53,282 nucleotides of DNA from a virus. This document shows, in pieces, positions 1 to 6,198 of the stretch (position 1 is the stretch's first letter; every line of letters begins with the position of its first letter). Below the pieces are notes generated by a model, which saw only the letters and a list, made by a program, of their open reading frames with translations, searched no databases and was not told the origin of the DNA. The stretch is taken from the IMG/VR virus record IMGVR_UViG_3300021471_000002, positions 1 to 53,282 of that record; one strand, given 5' to 3'. The translations under genes were made by a program, and so were the position numbers.

Positions 1-127
1 CCGCCGCTACCGACATCCCGGTCGGTGTGTTGCAGAACAAGCCAACCACCGGCAGGGCAGCGGAGGTCTGTGTGTTGGGACCGACGAAGGTCGAGGCGGA
101 CGGTGCAATCACGGCCGGCGGGCTGAT
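1..127. repeat. Terminal direct repeat, left copy
   Basis: Bases 1-127 match 53156-53282 exactly, and the match stops at the window ends. An overlap of exactly 127 is the usual k-mer overlap left when an assembler closes a circular contig. It is therefore probably an assembly trace of a circular or circularly permuted genome rather than a biological terminal repeat. Removing one copy gives a unit of 53,155 bp. Confidence 0.95.
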
Positions 128-278
128 CGGTACGTCCGCCGATGGCCAGGCGGACGAGAAGACGGCCGGCACGGACACGACCGAGTTCATCTGCGGTCGT
201 GCGCTGGAGGCGGCTGCGGCCACCGGCGACATCATCGAGGCGGTCGTCAACTGCGTGTCGCCCGCTCGCGCCGCGTAA
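1..278 (+). CDS. Capsid decoration/stabilisation protein (DUF2190-like), C-terminal part
   Basis: This is the 3' part of a gene whose start lies at 53041. Joined across the circular closure it is a 130-aa protein. It starts MAVEAQGAYILRSW and continues through a region rich in small residues with the pattern KPTTGRAAEVCVLGPTKVEA, followed by AAAATGDIIEAVV near the end. That composition and the position directly between the prohead protease and the major capsid gene are typical of DUF2190 or lambda-D-like head decoration proteins that stabilise the expanded capsid. The TAA stop is at 276-278. The family call rests on pattern and context, not a search. Confidence 0.75.
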   Translation, partial: AATDIPVGVLQNKPTTGRAAEVCVLGPTKVEADGAITAGGLIGTSADGQADEKTAGTDTTEFICGRALEAAAATGDIIEAVVNCVSPARAA

Positions 279-308
279 TCGCCGGTTACCAAAGAAGGAG
301 GTGCAACT

Positions 309-1289
309 ATGCCAGCTGAACAACCAGGATCTGGCGACGTACACGTCGATCAGTTGCTGACCAACATCTCGGTCGGCTACAAAAATCAGTACTACATCGC
401 GGAGCAGATCTTCCCGGCCGTGTTGGTCGAGAAACGCTCCGACATCGTGCCGAAGTTCACTAAATCAGCGTGGTTCCGCGACGAGGCCAAGGAGCTCGGG
501 GAGCGTGAACCGCCCCCGGTGTCCGGGTACAACGTTGATCTGTCCGACACTTACTACTGCCGCGAATACGGTTTCGCTCATTTCATCAGCGATGCCCGAC
601 GCGACAACACCGACCAGCCGTTTGACGCCGTGCGCGACGGTGCAATGTGGGTCACCGACAAGCTTCTGCTGAAAGCAGAACGTATGTTCGTGACCGATTT
701 TTGGAAGACTGGGGTGTGGGGCACAGATGTGGCCGGAGGTGCGGATTTCACGAAGTGGTCAACCTATGCAACCTCGACGCCGATTGTTGACCTGCGCGGG
801 TGGATGCGCACTGTGCGCCGCTCTCTCGGCGGATTGGCGCCCAACACGCTGGTGCTCGGCGATCTGACGTTCGACGTGCTCGCCGACCACCCCAACTTGC
901 TCGACCGGATCAAATACTCCAGTTCGTCCGATAGTCCGGCGCTGGTGTCTCCGAACCTGATCGCACAGCTGGTTGGTGTGGAGCGGGTGCTGATTGGTCA
1001 GTCGCTGTACACCGACGATCCGGAGGGAACGGCGGAGTCCGGCGTGACATACACTCCGCTGTGGGACGACGATGCGCTGTTGGTCTACGTCGCCAGCCGT
1101 CCCTCGCTGTTCACCCCGTCAGCCGGCTACACGTTTGTGTGGCGTACCGCGTTCGGCGGCCCGCGTTACATCAAGCGCCGCCGGGACCCGATCAGCGACA
1201 AGGGGGAGCTGATCGAAGGCTTCCAGTACTTCGATCAGAAAGGCGTGGCGACCGACGCCGGGCTGTTTATATCTGACGCGGTGGACTGA
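309..1289 (+). CDS. Major capsid protein
   Basis: A 326-aa protein and the most likely main shell subunit. The central stretch PNTLVLGDLTFDVLADHPNL followed by LLDRIKY is the recognisable signature of a large family of phage coat proteins, where a conserved 'N-x-L/M-V-L-G ... L-x-x-H-P-x-x-x-D-R-I-K' segment precedes the C-terminal axial domain. The C-terminus holds aromatic-rich strands (TFVWRTAFGGPRYIKRRRD). The ATG at 309 sits behind a strong AAGAAGGAGG ribosome binding site. It lies just after the decoration gene and before connector genes, the normal head order. A HK97-type fold is inferred. Confidence 0.88.
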   Translation: MPAEQPGSGDVHVDQLLTNISVGYKNQYYIAEQIFPAVLVEKRSDIVPKFTKSAWFRDEAKELGEREPPPVSGYNVDLSDTYYCREYGFAHFISDARRDNTDQPFDAVRDGAMWVTDKLLLKAERMFVTDFWKTGVWGTDVAGGADFTKWSTYATSTPIVDLRGWMRTVRRSLGGLAPNTLVLGDLTFDVLADHPNLLDRIKYSSSSDSPALVSPNLIAQLVGVERVLIGQSLYTDDPEGTAESGVTYTPLWDDDALLVYVASRPSLFTPSAGYTFVWRTAFGGPRYIKRRRDPISDKGELIEGFQYFDQKGVATDAGLFISDAVD

Positions 1290-1291
1290 CG

Positions 1292-1624
1292 ATGAGCGGC
1301 GAGACATACGTTGTCGCAAATCGTGATTTCACGTACACCGCCGAGCTGCAGGTGCGGCGCGGGCAGGTCTTCGCCCTGGGCGGACATCGGAACGACGCAT
1401 TGCTGATTAAACACCGACACGTCGCACTGCTTGATCCTCAGCCGACAGCCGCAAAGGTGAAGCAGTTTCCGACTTGCGGCGAATGTGGTCGGCAGTTTGT
1501 CAGTGAGCACTGGCGCGAGCGGTGCGGCGAGCTGGACACACTGCCGGCCGGGGAGCAGCGGCGTGTGCGGCGGCGTGACGCGGCTCAGCGCAACGACCGC
1601 CGCATTGTAACTGTCGGCGCGTAG
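1292..1624 (+). CDS. Small head protein with C2HC zinc-finger-like motif
   Basis: A 110-aa protein that starts 2 nt after the capsid stop, so it is probably translationally coupled. A central segment FPTCGECGRQFVSEHWRERC has a C-x2-C ... H-x4-C spacing consistent with a small zinc finger. The C-terminal 30 residues are strongly basic (RRVRRRDAAQRNDRR), so nucleic-acid contact is plausible. Its place between major capsid and connector genes suggests a head-completion or packaging-associated role, but no family is recognised. Confidence 0.6.
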   Translation: MSGETYVVANRDFTYTAELQVRRGQVFALGGHRNDALLIKHRHVALLDPQPTAAKVKQFPTCGECGRQFVSEHWRERCGELDTLPAGEQRRVRRRDAAQRNDRRIVTVGA

Positions 1625-1638
1625 GGAGGGGACAGGCG

Positions 1639-2055
1639 ATGACGGTCGCACAGGTGATCTACGGTGGCTCGCCGGTAGCGTTTTCCGGCAACTTCGAGGT
1701 GACGTTGTTGTCGAGCGCCGAGCGCACGTGCAGCGTCAGCAGCGGGGATCAACAAAATCACTACTCTCGCGGTGTTGCAATCGCATTCGATGTGACCGCC
1801 ATCACCGGCTCGCCGAGTTTGACGTTGTCGCTGGAGTGGAAAACGCCGCTCGGTGAGTACGTCACGCTGATGACTGCGCCGGCTGTGACGGCGGTCGGGC
1901 ATCACACGTATATCCTGTATCCCGACATCGCCGCCGCAGCCGCCGACGTCGAGGTGGCGGTCGGGTTTCCGTTGCCGTACTGCTGGCGCGTCACCGTGGC
2001 ACACGGGACGGCGGATGCGGTGACATACAGCGTCACAGCGTCACTGTTGCAGTAG
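1639..2055 (+). CDS. Virion structural protein of unknown function
   Basis: A 138-aa protein with GGAGGGGACAGGCG just before its ATG. The sequence is beta-rich with alternating Thr/Val/Ser, for example SLTLSLEWKTPLGEYVTLMT, and lacks charged helices. This is the composition of small beta-sandwich structural proteins found between capsid and connector genes in many siphoviruses. I recognise no named family; its job is inferred only from position and composition. Confidence 0.6.
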   Translation: MTVAQVIYGGSPVAFSGNFEVTLLSSAERTCSVSSGDQQNHYSRGVAIAFDVTAITGSPSLTLSLEWKTPLGEYVTLMTAPAVTAVGHHTYILYPDIAAAAADVEVAVGFPLPYCWRVTVAHGTADAVTYSVTASLLQ

Positions 2056-2069
2056 CTGGAGGTGTATGC

Positions 2070-2654
2070 GTGTCGCTCACCGATCTGGAGCGCCTGCGGC
2101 TGACGATAGCGGATCGCCCCCGCTCGGTGATTGACGAGCGGCTGGGCGTGGGCAACGGCGTGTTGGCTGCGTTCAGGATGCAGTTGTACCCGGTCGTGCC
2201 CGGCTCGGACGTGTTGCTATTGCGCGACGGCGACACGGCTCTGGTGCAGGTGCGGGATCAGGATTACACGATCACCGAGGAGTCGGGCGTGGTGCATTTT
2301 GCAACCGCGCCGGCTTCCGGCGTGGTGGTGATGGCGTCATACGACTGGACGGTGTTCAGTGACGACGAGCTGAACGATGCACTGGAGCAGGATGGCTCTG
2401 TGCGTCGGGCGGCGATGCGGGCGATTCGGTGGCTGTTGGCGGACACGGATCGTTTTGTCAAATATCAGCTCGGCCAGGAGAGTGTTGACCGCACTACATC
2501 CCGTCAGGCGCTGCTCGATCTGCTCGACGAGCTGCGGCGCGAGGCCGGCGCTCCGTTCTTGGTCGTGCTGGCCGACACCGAGGCGCGTGAGGAGGCGATG
2601 GCGCCGTTCATCGAGCAGAGCGAGGAGCTGGCGGATGAGCTTGCACTCACATAG
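2070..2654 (+). CDS. Head-tail connector/adaptor-like protein
   Basis: A 194-aa protein starting at a GTG, chosen because GGAGG lies 6 nt upstream (2058-2062). The N-terminal half has a beta domain ending in the pattern VVHFATAPASGVVVMASYDW, which resembles the 'itF-tAPaaGd-I-v-Y' beta modules of phage structural proteins and recurs at the end of the major tail protein (3981). The C-terminal half is helical and acidic, ending EQSEELADELALT. Position after the head genes suggests an adaptor joining portal and tail. Confidence in the exact role is limited. Confidence 0.55.
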   Translation: MSLTDLERLRLTIADRPRSVIDERLGVGNGVLAAFRMQLYPVVPGSDVLLLRDGDTALVQVRDQDYTITEESGVVHFATAPASGVVVMASYDWTVFSDDELNDALEQDGSVRRAAMRAIRWLLADTDRFVKYQLGQESVDRTTSRQALLDLLDELRREAGAPFLVVLADTEAREEAMAPFIEQSEELADELALT

Positions 2655-2985
2655 CAGATTGCCGGTGGCGGCGATGGCGGCCGGGGCTCGTGCAATCACA
2701 CGCGACAGCTACACGCACGCGACGGTGTACCGCGATGACGAGCTGGTGGCGGATTTCCAGTGCCGCATCGCGGTGGCGAACAACGCGGTGATGAGCGCGG
2801 ATGTACAGCGAGCAATGGGCGATGCCAGTCCGGGATTTTACGTTGCGCTGGTGTCGGCGCAGCTGGCGATGGACCGCGTGGTCAGGCAGGGCGATGAGCT
2901 GTGGACGGATGGCCGGCGCTACCGGGTGGTGTCCGTGGCCGCGTATCCGCACGAGGGTCAAATCCTGTTGCGGCACATTCAGTAG
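2635..2985 (+). CDS. Head-tail joining protein (putative)
   Basis: A 116-aa protein whose ATG at 2635 overlaps the previous gene by 20 nt, with GAGGAG 8 nt upstream. After about 20 residues it reads ATVYRDDELVADFQCRIAVA and closes with a beta strand segment RRYRVVSVAAYPHEGQILLR. The pattern 'G-D-x-L-x-x-D-G-R-x-Y-R-V-V' is common in phage head-closure and head-tail joining proteins. The assignment rests on that and gene order. Confidence 0.5.
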   Translation: MSLHSHSRLPVAAMAAGARAITRDSYTHATVYRDDELVADFQCRIAVANNAVMSADVQRAMGDASPGFYVALVSAQLAMDRVVRQGDELWTDGRRYRVVSVAAYPHEGQILLRHIQ

Positions 2986-3010
2986 GCAGTAGACAGCAGG
3001 CGGTAGGCAG
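2981..3010. repeat. Degenerate heptamer tandem repeat (AGTAGGC)
   Basis: Four consecutive 7-base units read AGTAGGC, AGTAGAC, AGCAGGC and GGTAGGC, starting over the TAG stop of the previous gene and filling the short gap before the next ribosome binding site. From memory, similar GGCAGTA-type filler repeats are common between genes of Roseiflexus and Chloroflexus; if so this is a host-type signature. Confidence 0.7.
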
Positions 3011-3026
3011 TTGTTGGTGGAGGTGA

Positions 3027-3347
3027 ATGATGGACGAGGTTGTGATCATCGAGAATGGAGTTGAAAAATGCCGGTTCGTTCCGCGTGAGATGGGTGATGA
3101 TTACCTGATCACCCCCTCGCGCTATCGTCCCTGGCCGGTCACGCCTGGCGTGGCGGAGGTGCGGGTTGGACGTCGGCTGATCGGGCGCGTCACGACCTGC
3201 CGGCGGGAGCAGTTCCAGCGGTGCCGGATCGAGTTTGATCCGGTGCGGACGAGCAGGAAGCGGCGCTCCGTCAGGTCGGAGGAGCCTGCGGCGGACGGCG
3301 GGGAGCCAGAGTCGGTCATCAAGCCTCCGGCGGAGGCGGAGGACTGA
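3027..3347 (+). CDS. Hypothetical protein, connector region
   Basis: A 106-aa protein with GGAGG 3-6 nt before a double ATG (3027, 3030). The first 70 residues look folded and include PWPVTPGVAEVRVGRRLIGR; the last 35 are charged and low in hydrophobics (RTSRKRRSVRSEEPAADGGE), probably disordered. Sited between head-tail joining and tail-terminator-like genes. No family recognised. Confidence 0.5.
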   Translation: MMDEVVIIENGVEKCRFVPREMGDDYLITPSRYRPWPVTPGVAEVRVGRRLIGRVTTCRREQFQRCRIEFDPVRTSRKRRSVRSEEPAADGGEPESVIKPPAEAED

Positions 3348-3550
3348 TGGCGACGCTCACGCTGGCGCTGTTCGTGATGGTGGAAGACGAGGGTATTGAG
3401 CCGGCGGCGGTGGAGGTGCCGGACAGAAGCGTGGTGGTGGATGACGAGCAAGCGGATGCGTTGCTGAATTTAGCGCTGCGGATGGTGAGCGAGATTAGCG
3501 ATGACAGAGTACAGCGATCTGGCCGAGTGGGCGCTGGCGACGTTGCGTGA
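3347..3550 (+). CDS. Small hypothetical protein
   Basis: A 67-aa protein whose ATG shares bases with the upstream TGA (TGATG at 3345-3349) and has a GGAGG-type site 5 nt earlier, so it is likely coupled. It overlaps the next gene by 50 nt. The sequence is acidic with the helical segment DDEQADALLNLALRMVSEI. No function visible; the long overlap and short length keep confidence moderate. Confidence 0.42.
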   Translation: MATLTLALFVMVEDEGIEPAAVEVPDRSVVVDDEQADALLNLALRMVSEISDDRVQRSGRVGAGDVA

Positions 3551-3968
3551 CGACATCACCGCCTGCGCCGCGGTAGTCGGCGGCGCAGATGGGATCATCG
3601 AATCGGGCAACGTCGATCCGCAGGCACTGGACGACGCGCAGCGAGCGCGTCGTGACTCGGGAAACGACCAGGTGCTAACGGTCATCGTGATGGACACAGG
3701 TGAGCGGGGGGGAACAGGCGAACGAGAGGGGAGCTTTAGTGTCTATGTCTGCGACCGTGGTGGTTACGGCCGCATTCGTGCCGCACGCGATGCGGTGCTG
3801 GCTGCGCTGGCCTCGAGGCCGGTGCAGCTGACACGCGGTCGGCACGTTGTGATGGTGCGCTACCTGGCGCGGACAGGACACGAGCGATTCACGGAGTACA
3901 ATCTGGATTACGAGCGTATTGATTTCGAGGGGGCGCTGGAGAGTTACGGCAGCGCAGAGGTATATTAG
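3501..3968 (+). CDS. Tail terminator-like protein
   Basis: A 155-aa protein. The N-terminal helix YSDLAEWALATLRDDITACA, the middle strand DQVLTVIVMDTGERGG, and the pattern RIRAARDAVLAALASRPVQL followed by MVRYLARTGHERFTEYNLDYERIDFE match the layout of tail terminator proteins, where a helix packs against a sheet and the protein caps the tail tube. It sits immediately before the major tail protein, the usual place. Assignment is by layout and position. Confidence 0.5.
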   Translation: MTEYSDLAEWALATLRDDITACAAVVGGADGIIESGNVDPQALDDAQRARRDSGNDQVLTVIVMDTGERGGTGEREGSFSVYVCDRGGYGRIRAARDAVLAALASRPVQLTRGRHVVMVRYLARTGHERFTEYNLDYERIDFEGALESYGSAEVY

Positions 3969-3980
3969 AAGGAGGCTGTG

Positions 3981-4826
3981 ATGGCTACAACTAAAATCGC
4001 AACTGGAGCGGGGTTCCGGCACGTACAGGTTTTGCCGCTGGACGCCAATTCCCTGCCACTCGTCGGCGCCGCCGGCAGCACCGGCGACACCGGCAAAACG
4101 GCAAGCGGGGCGAAGACACTGACGTTGAACGTTCCGGACGCGCAGACTATCACGCACACCGGCGACGACCGGGTGATCAACATCGATATGCTACCGGCGA
4201 CCGAGGGCGTGACGGCGGAGCTGACGACCGGCAAAACCAACCTGGAGCTCGATGCGTTGTTGACCAACGTCGAGGTGTTCACGCTCGGCGAGATGCAGGC
4301 GATGCTGCACCAGACGGATCAGCAGGGCTGTGAGATTCAGGTGTGTCTGCTGGCATACCGCGCCGCGCAGGACGCCGATCCGTCCAGCGCGACGAAAGGG
4401 GCACGGCGTTGGGTGTGGGTGATGATGCCGAGCGCGATCGTTTTCCCCAAGCCGGCCTCGATGGAGGAGGGCAATCCGGACGAGAACTCTTATATGGTCG
4501 TGCCGCAAACGGTGACGGCGTGGCCGTGGGCGATTGCGTTTTCGGACACAACCGAAGGCGCCACCGAGGCCCAGCTCGCTCGTGGCATCTCCGAGGGGCC
4601 GCCGTTGCTCGAGGCGTGGGAGGGCGATGGGACAGAGACGGAATTCGATTTGAGCGAAACGGCGCGGTCAACGGACGCCGTGAAAGTGTACCATTGGGTG
4701 GCGGCCACCAAGACCGCGTCTGACGTGACCAGCAGCGTCACGATCACTACATCGTCAATCACGTTTTCGACCGCCCCGGCGAGCGGCGACAAGATCATCG
4801 CATTCTACGAGACCGCAAGCTGCTGA
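3981..4826 (+). CDS. Major tail protein with C-terminal beta domain
   Basis: A 281-aa protein. The ATG at 3981 is preferred over an in-frame GTG at 3978 because AAGGAGG ends 5 nt before the ATG. The first 200 residues contain the tail-tube style segments LPLVGAAGSTGDTGKTASGA and LDALLTNVEVFTLGEMQAML. Residues ~205-281 form an appended module (DGTETEFDLSETARS ... SITFSTAPASGDKIIAFYE) like phage surface beta domains and like part of the connector at 2070. It lies right before the tail assembly chaperones and tape measure, the standard position for the tail tube gene. Confidence 0.75.
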   Translation: MATTKIATGAGFRHVQVLPLDANSLPLVGAAGSTGDTGKTASGAKTLTLNVPDAQTITHTGDDRVINIDMLPATEGVTAELTTGKTNLELDALLTNVEVFTLGEMQAMLHQTDQQGCEIQVCLLAYRAAQDADPSSATKGARRWVWVMMPSAIVFPKPASMEEGNPDENSYMVVPQTVTAWPWAIAFSDTTEGATEAQLARGISEGPPLLEAWEGDGTETEFDLSETARSTDAVKVYHWVAATKTASDVTSSVTITTSSITFSTAPASGDKIIAFYETASC

Positions 4827-5245
4827 TGGCTCTTCAAACGCGCACTGTGACGTATGAATCCTCGGACACGACGATCACGATTGTTGTGTCCGAGGCTACG
4901 GCGATGACCGGGATGAAGCGGGCGTTACTGCGAGGTCAGGCCAACGCCTACCTGCGGGCGCTCGACGAGGAGGCCGGCGACGGGGATAGTGACACCACGT
5001 CAGTTGATGCGCTGGCCACGGTGCTGCTGGCCCGGGTCGTCTATCCCGACTTGGTCGCGTGCGTGGTGGAGGCCAAGGGGCTAGACGTCTCCGAGCTCGA
5101 CGTGGCTGCGTTCAGCGAGTTACCTGACTCGCTCGTTGACGCCTGGGAGGCGGCGGTATACGAATTGAATCCGCACTGGCTTCCGTCGGCGTCGGCGGAC
5201 GAGGAGGAGCAGGCGGCAAAAAAAGGCAGGCCGAGCTCCGGGTAG
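4826..5245 (+). CDS. Tail assembly chaperone, short form (gpG-like)
   Basis: A 139-aa acidic protein that begins inside the stop of the major tail gene (TGATG). It sits between major tail and tape-measure regions, where tail assembly chaperones are found. Near its 3' end codons GCA AAA AAA GGC create the slippery heptamer A AAA AAA at 5218-5224. Most ribosomes should stop at 5243-5245 and give this short form; a minority should shift -1 and make the longer form described at 5224-5514. The chaperone role in tape-measure folding is established for lambda gpG/gpGT; here it is inferred. Confidence 0.7.
   Translation: MALQTRTVTYESSDTTITIVVSEATAMTGMKRALLRGQANAYLRALDEEAGDGDSDTTSVDALATVLLARVVYPDLVACVVEAKGLDVSELDVAAFSELPDSLVDAWEAAVYELNPHWLPSASADEEEQAAKKGRPSSG
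5218..5224 (+). other. Programmed -1 ribosomal frameshift site (A AAA AAA)
   Basis: Seven A residues fall in the correct register (X XXY YYZ) for simultaneous slippage from the gpG-like frame. A GAGGAGGAG stretch at 5201-5209 lies about 10 nt upstream, the distance at which an internal Shine-Dalgarno site stimulates -1 shifting in dnaX. A small stem AGCCG-TTCG-CGGCT follows at 5244-5257, farther than typical for a stimulator. Confidence 0.78.
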
Positions 5246-5514
5246 CCGTTCGCGGCTGGTTAATCGATTACAACGCTGCGCTGGAGGAAGCTGCGGATGT
5301 AGACTCTCTGGAGGACGACGACACGTGGACGCTCGTGCGGCCGGAGGAAAGTTTCGCGATCTGGAAGCTCTGGCGCAGTATGGGGGCGCCACACGTGTTC
5401 GTGCCGCTGTGGAGTGGCGGCGTGCTGGACTGGCCGGAGTGGTTTGTCCACGACGCGGCGGTCTTGAACTGGCTGAACAGACTGACGCGCCGCGACATGG
5501 GACTGGAGGATTGA
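5224..5514 (+). CDS. Tail assembly chaperone frameshift extension (gpT-like part of gpGT)
   Basis: Reading on in the -1 frame from the slippery site gives about 96 further residues before TGA at 5512-5514. The stretch has no good start of its own. It reads RQAELRVAVRGWLIDYNAAL, then an acidic segment, then FAIWKLWRSMGAPHVFVPLW and VLDWPEWFVHDAAVLNWLN. The open frame is maintained for the whole distance and the sequence is Trp-rich and protein-like. With the first 133 residues of gpG it makes a fusion of about 229 aa, equivalent to lambda gpGT. Confidence 0.72.
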   Translation, partial: RQAELRVAVRGWLIDYNAALEEAADVDSLEDDDTWTLVRPEESFAIWKLWRSMGAPHVFVPLWSGGVLDWPEWFVHDAAVLNWLNRLTRRDMGLED

Positions 5515-5557
5515 AGCAGGCTGCGACCTGGCGTGGTTGTGGTCTGCTTTTTGCGTA

Positions 5558-5585
5558 CTGTGGATTTGTCTATGTGACGCTATAG
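5558..5585 (+). promoter_or_regulatory. 28-bp recurring intergenic motif, copy 1 (candidate late promoter)
   Basis: CTGTGGATTT at the left and GCTATAG at the right flank a 28-base motif that matches 46347-46374 at 22 of 28 positions. Both copies lie in short gaps upstream of rightward structural genes (5659 and 46415). It does not match the sigma-70 consensus used elsewhere, so a phage-modified or phage-encoded specificity is possible. The rest of the 5515-5658 gap shows no gene. Confidence 0.35.
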
Positions 5586-5658
5586 CTTGACGCGCGACAG
5601 CCTGGCACGGCGACGATACGGCAAATGCCAGAGGCAATGCAAGTGAAGGCGGGGAGCA

Positions 5659-6192
5659 ATGATCGAGATACGAATAAAGGCAGAGCTGAAACAAGACGCT
5701 AAATGGACTGCACTGTGGACTGCGTTGGCCGACGTGGGCAATCTCGCCAACCGCGAAGTAGAAATCATTGCCGACACCGCCCGGCGCGGCATTGCCGAAA
5801 ACTTCGAGCAGGAGCGAGCGCCAGATGGGGCACGGTGGGAGCCGCTGGCGCCGCTTACGCGCCGGCAACGGGCGGAGGGAATAGACGAGCGCGGCGTTCC
5901 GTTCCGCGTCGGTCAGGCCCACCCTATCCTGGTACGGACGCAGGACTTGAAGCGCTCGTTCGTGGAGCGCACACATCCGCGCAACGTCACACGTGTTGAG
6001 CGCGGCGATGACATGATACGTGTGTTGCTCAGTGCGCGTGACGACCCGCAGACCCCGGGCCGAATCGCCAAGCTGCACTCCGGCAGCGGGCGTGTGCCGG
6101 CCCGGCCGTTCATCGGACTGAGCAACCGGTCGCTGGCGCGGGTCGACGAGCAGGCGCGGCGCGTGCTGGCGCAGCGACTGGAGAGAGTGTAG
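5659..6192 (+). CDS. Tail completion/virion morphogenesis protein (Mu gpG / P2 gpS-like)
   Basis: A 177-aa protein. It carries the diagnostic pattern of the phage virion morphogenesis family (PF05069): FEQERAPDGARWEPLAPLTR, then HPILVRTQDLKRSF, then the C-terminal SGSGRVPARPFIGLSNRSLA followed by a helix. Family members act in tail completion or head-tail joining. Its placement between the chaperones and the tape measure is unusual compared with P2, but the motif match is clear. Confidence 0.75.
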   Translation: MIEIRIKAELKQDAKWTALWTALADVGNLANREVEIIADTARRGIAENFEQERAPDGARWEPLAPLTRRQRAEGIDERGVPFRVGQAHPILVRTQDLKRSFVERTHPRNVTRVERGDDMIRVLLSARDDPQTPGRIAKLHSGSGRVPARPFIGLSNRSLARVDEQARRVLAQRLERV

Positions 6193-6198
6193 TACTCA

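Noticed and set aside
5325-5585. 86-codon rightward frame overlapping the chaperone extension
   Set aside because: It overlaps the -1 frame that continues gpG and is Arg/Gly-rich; no ribosome binding site.
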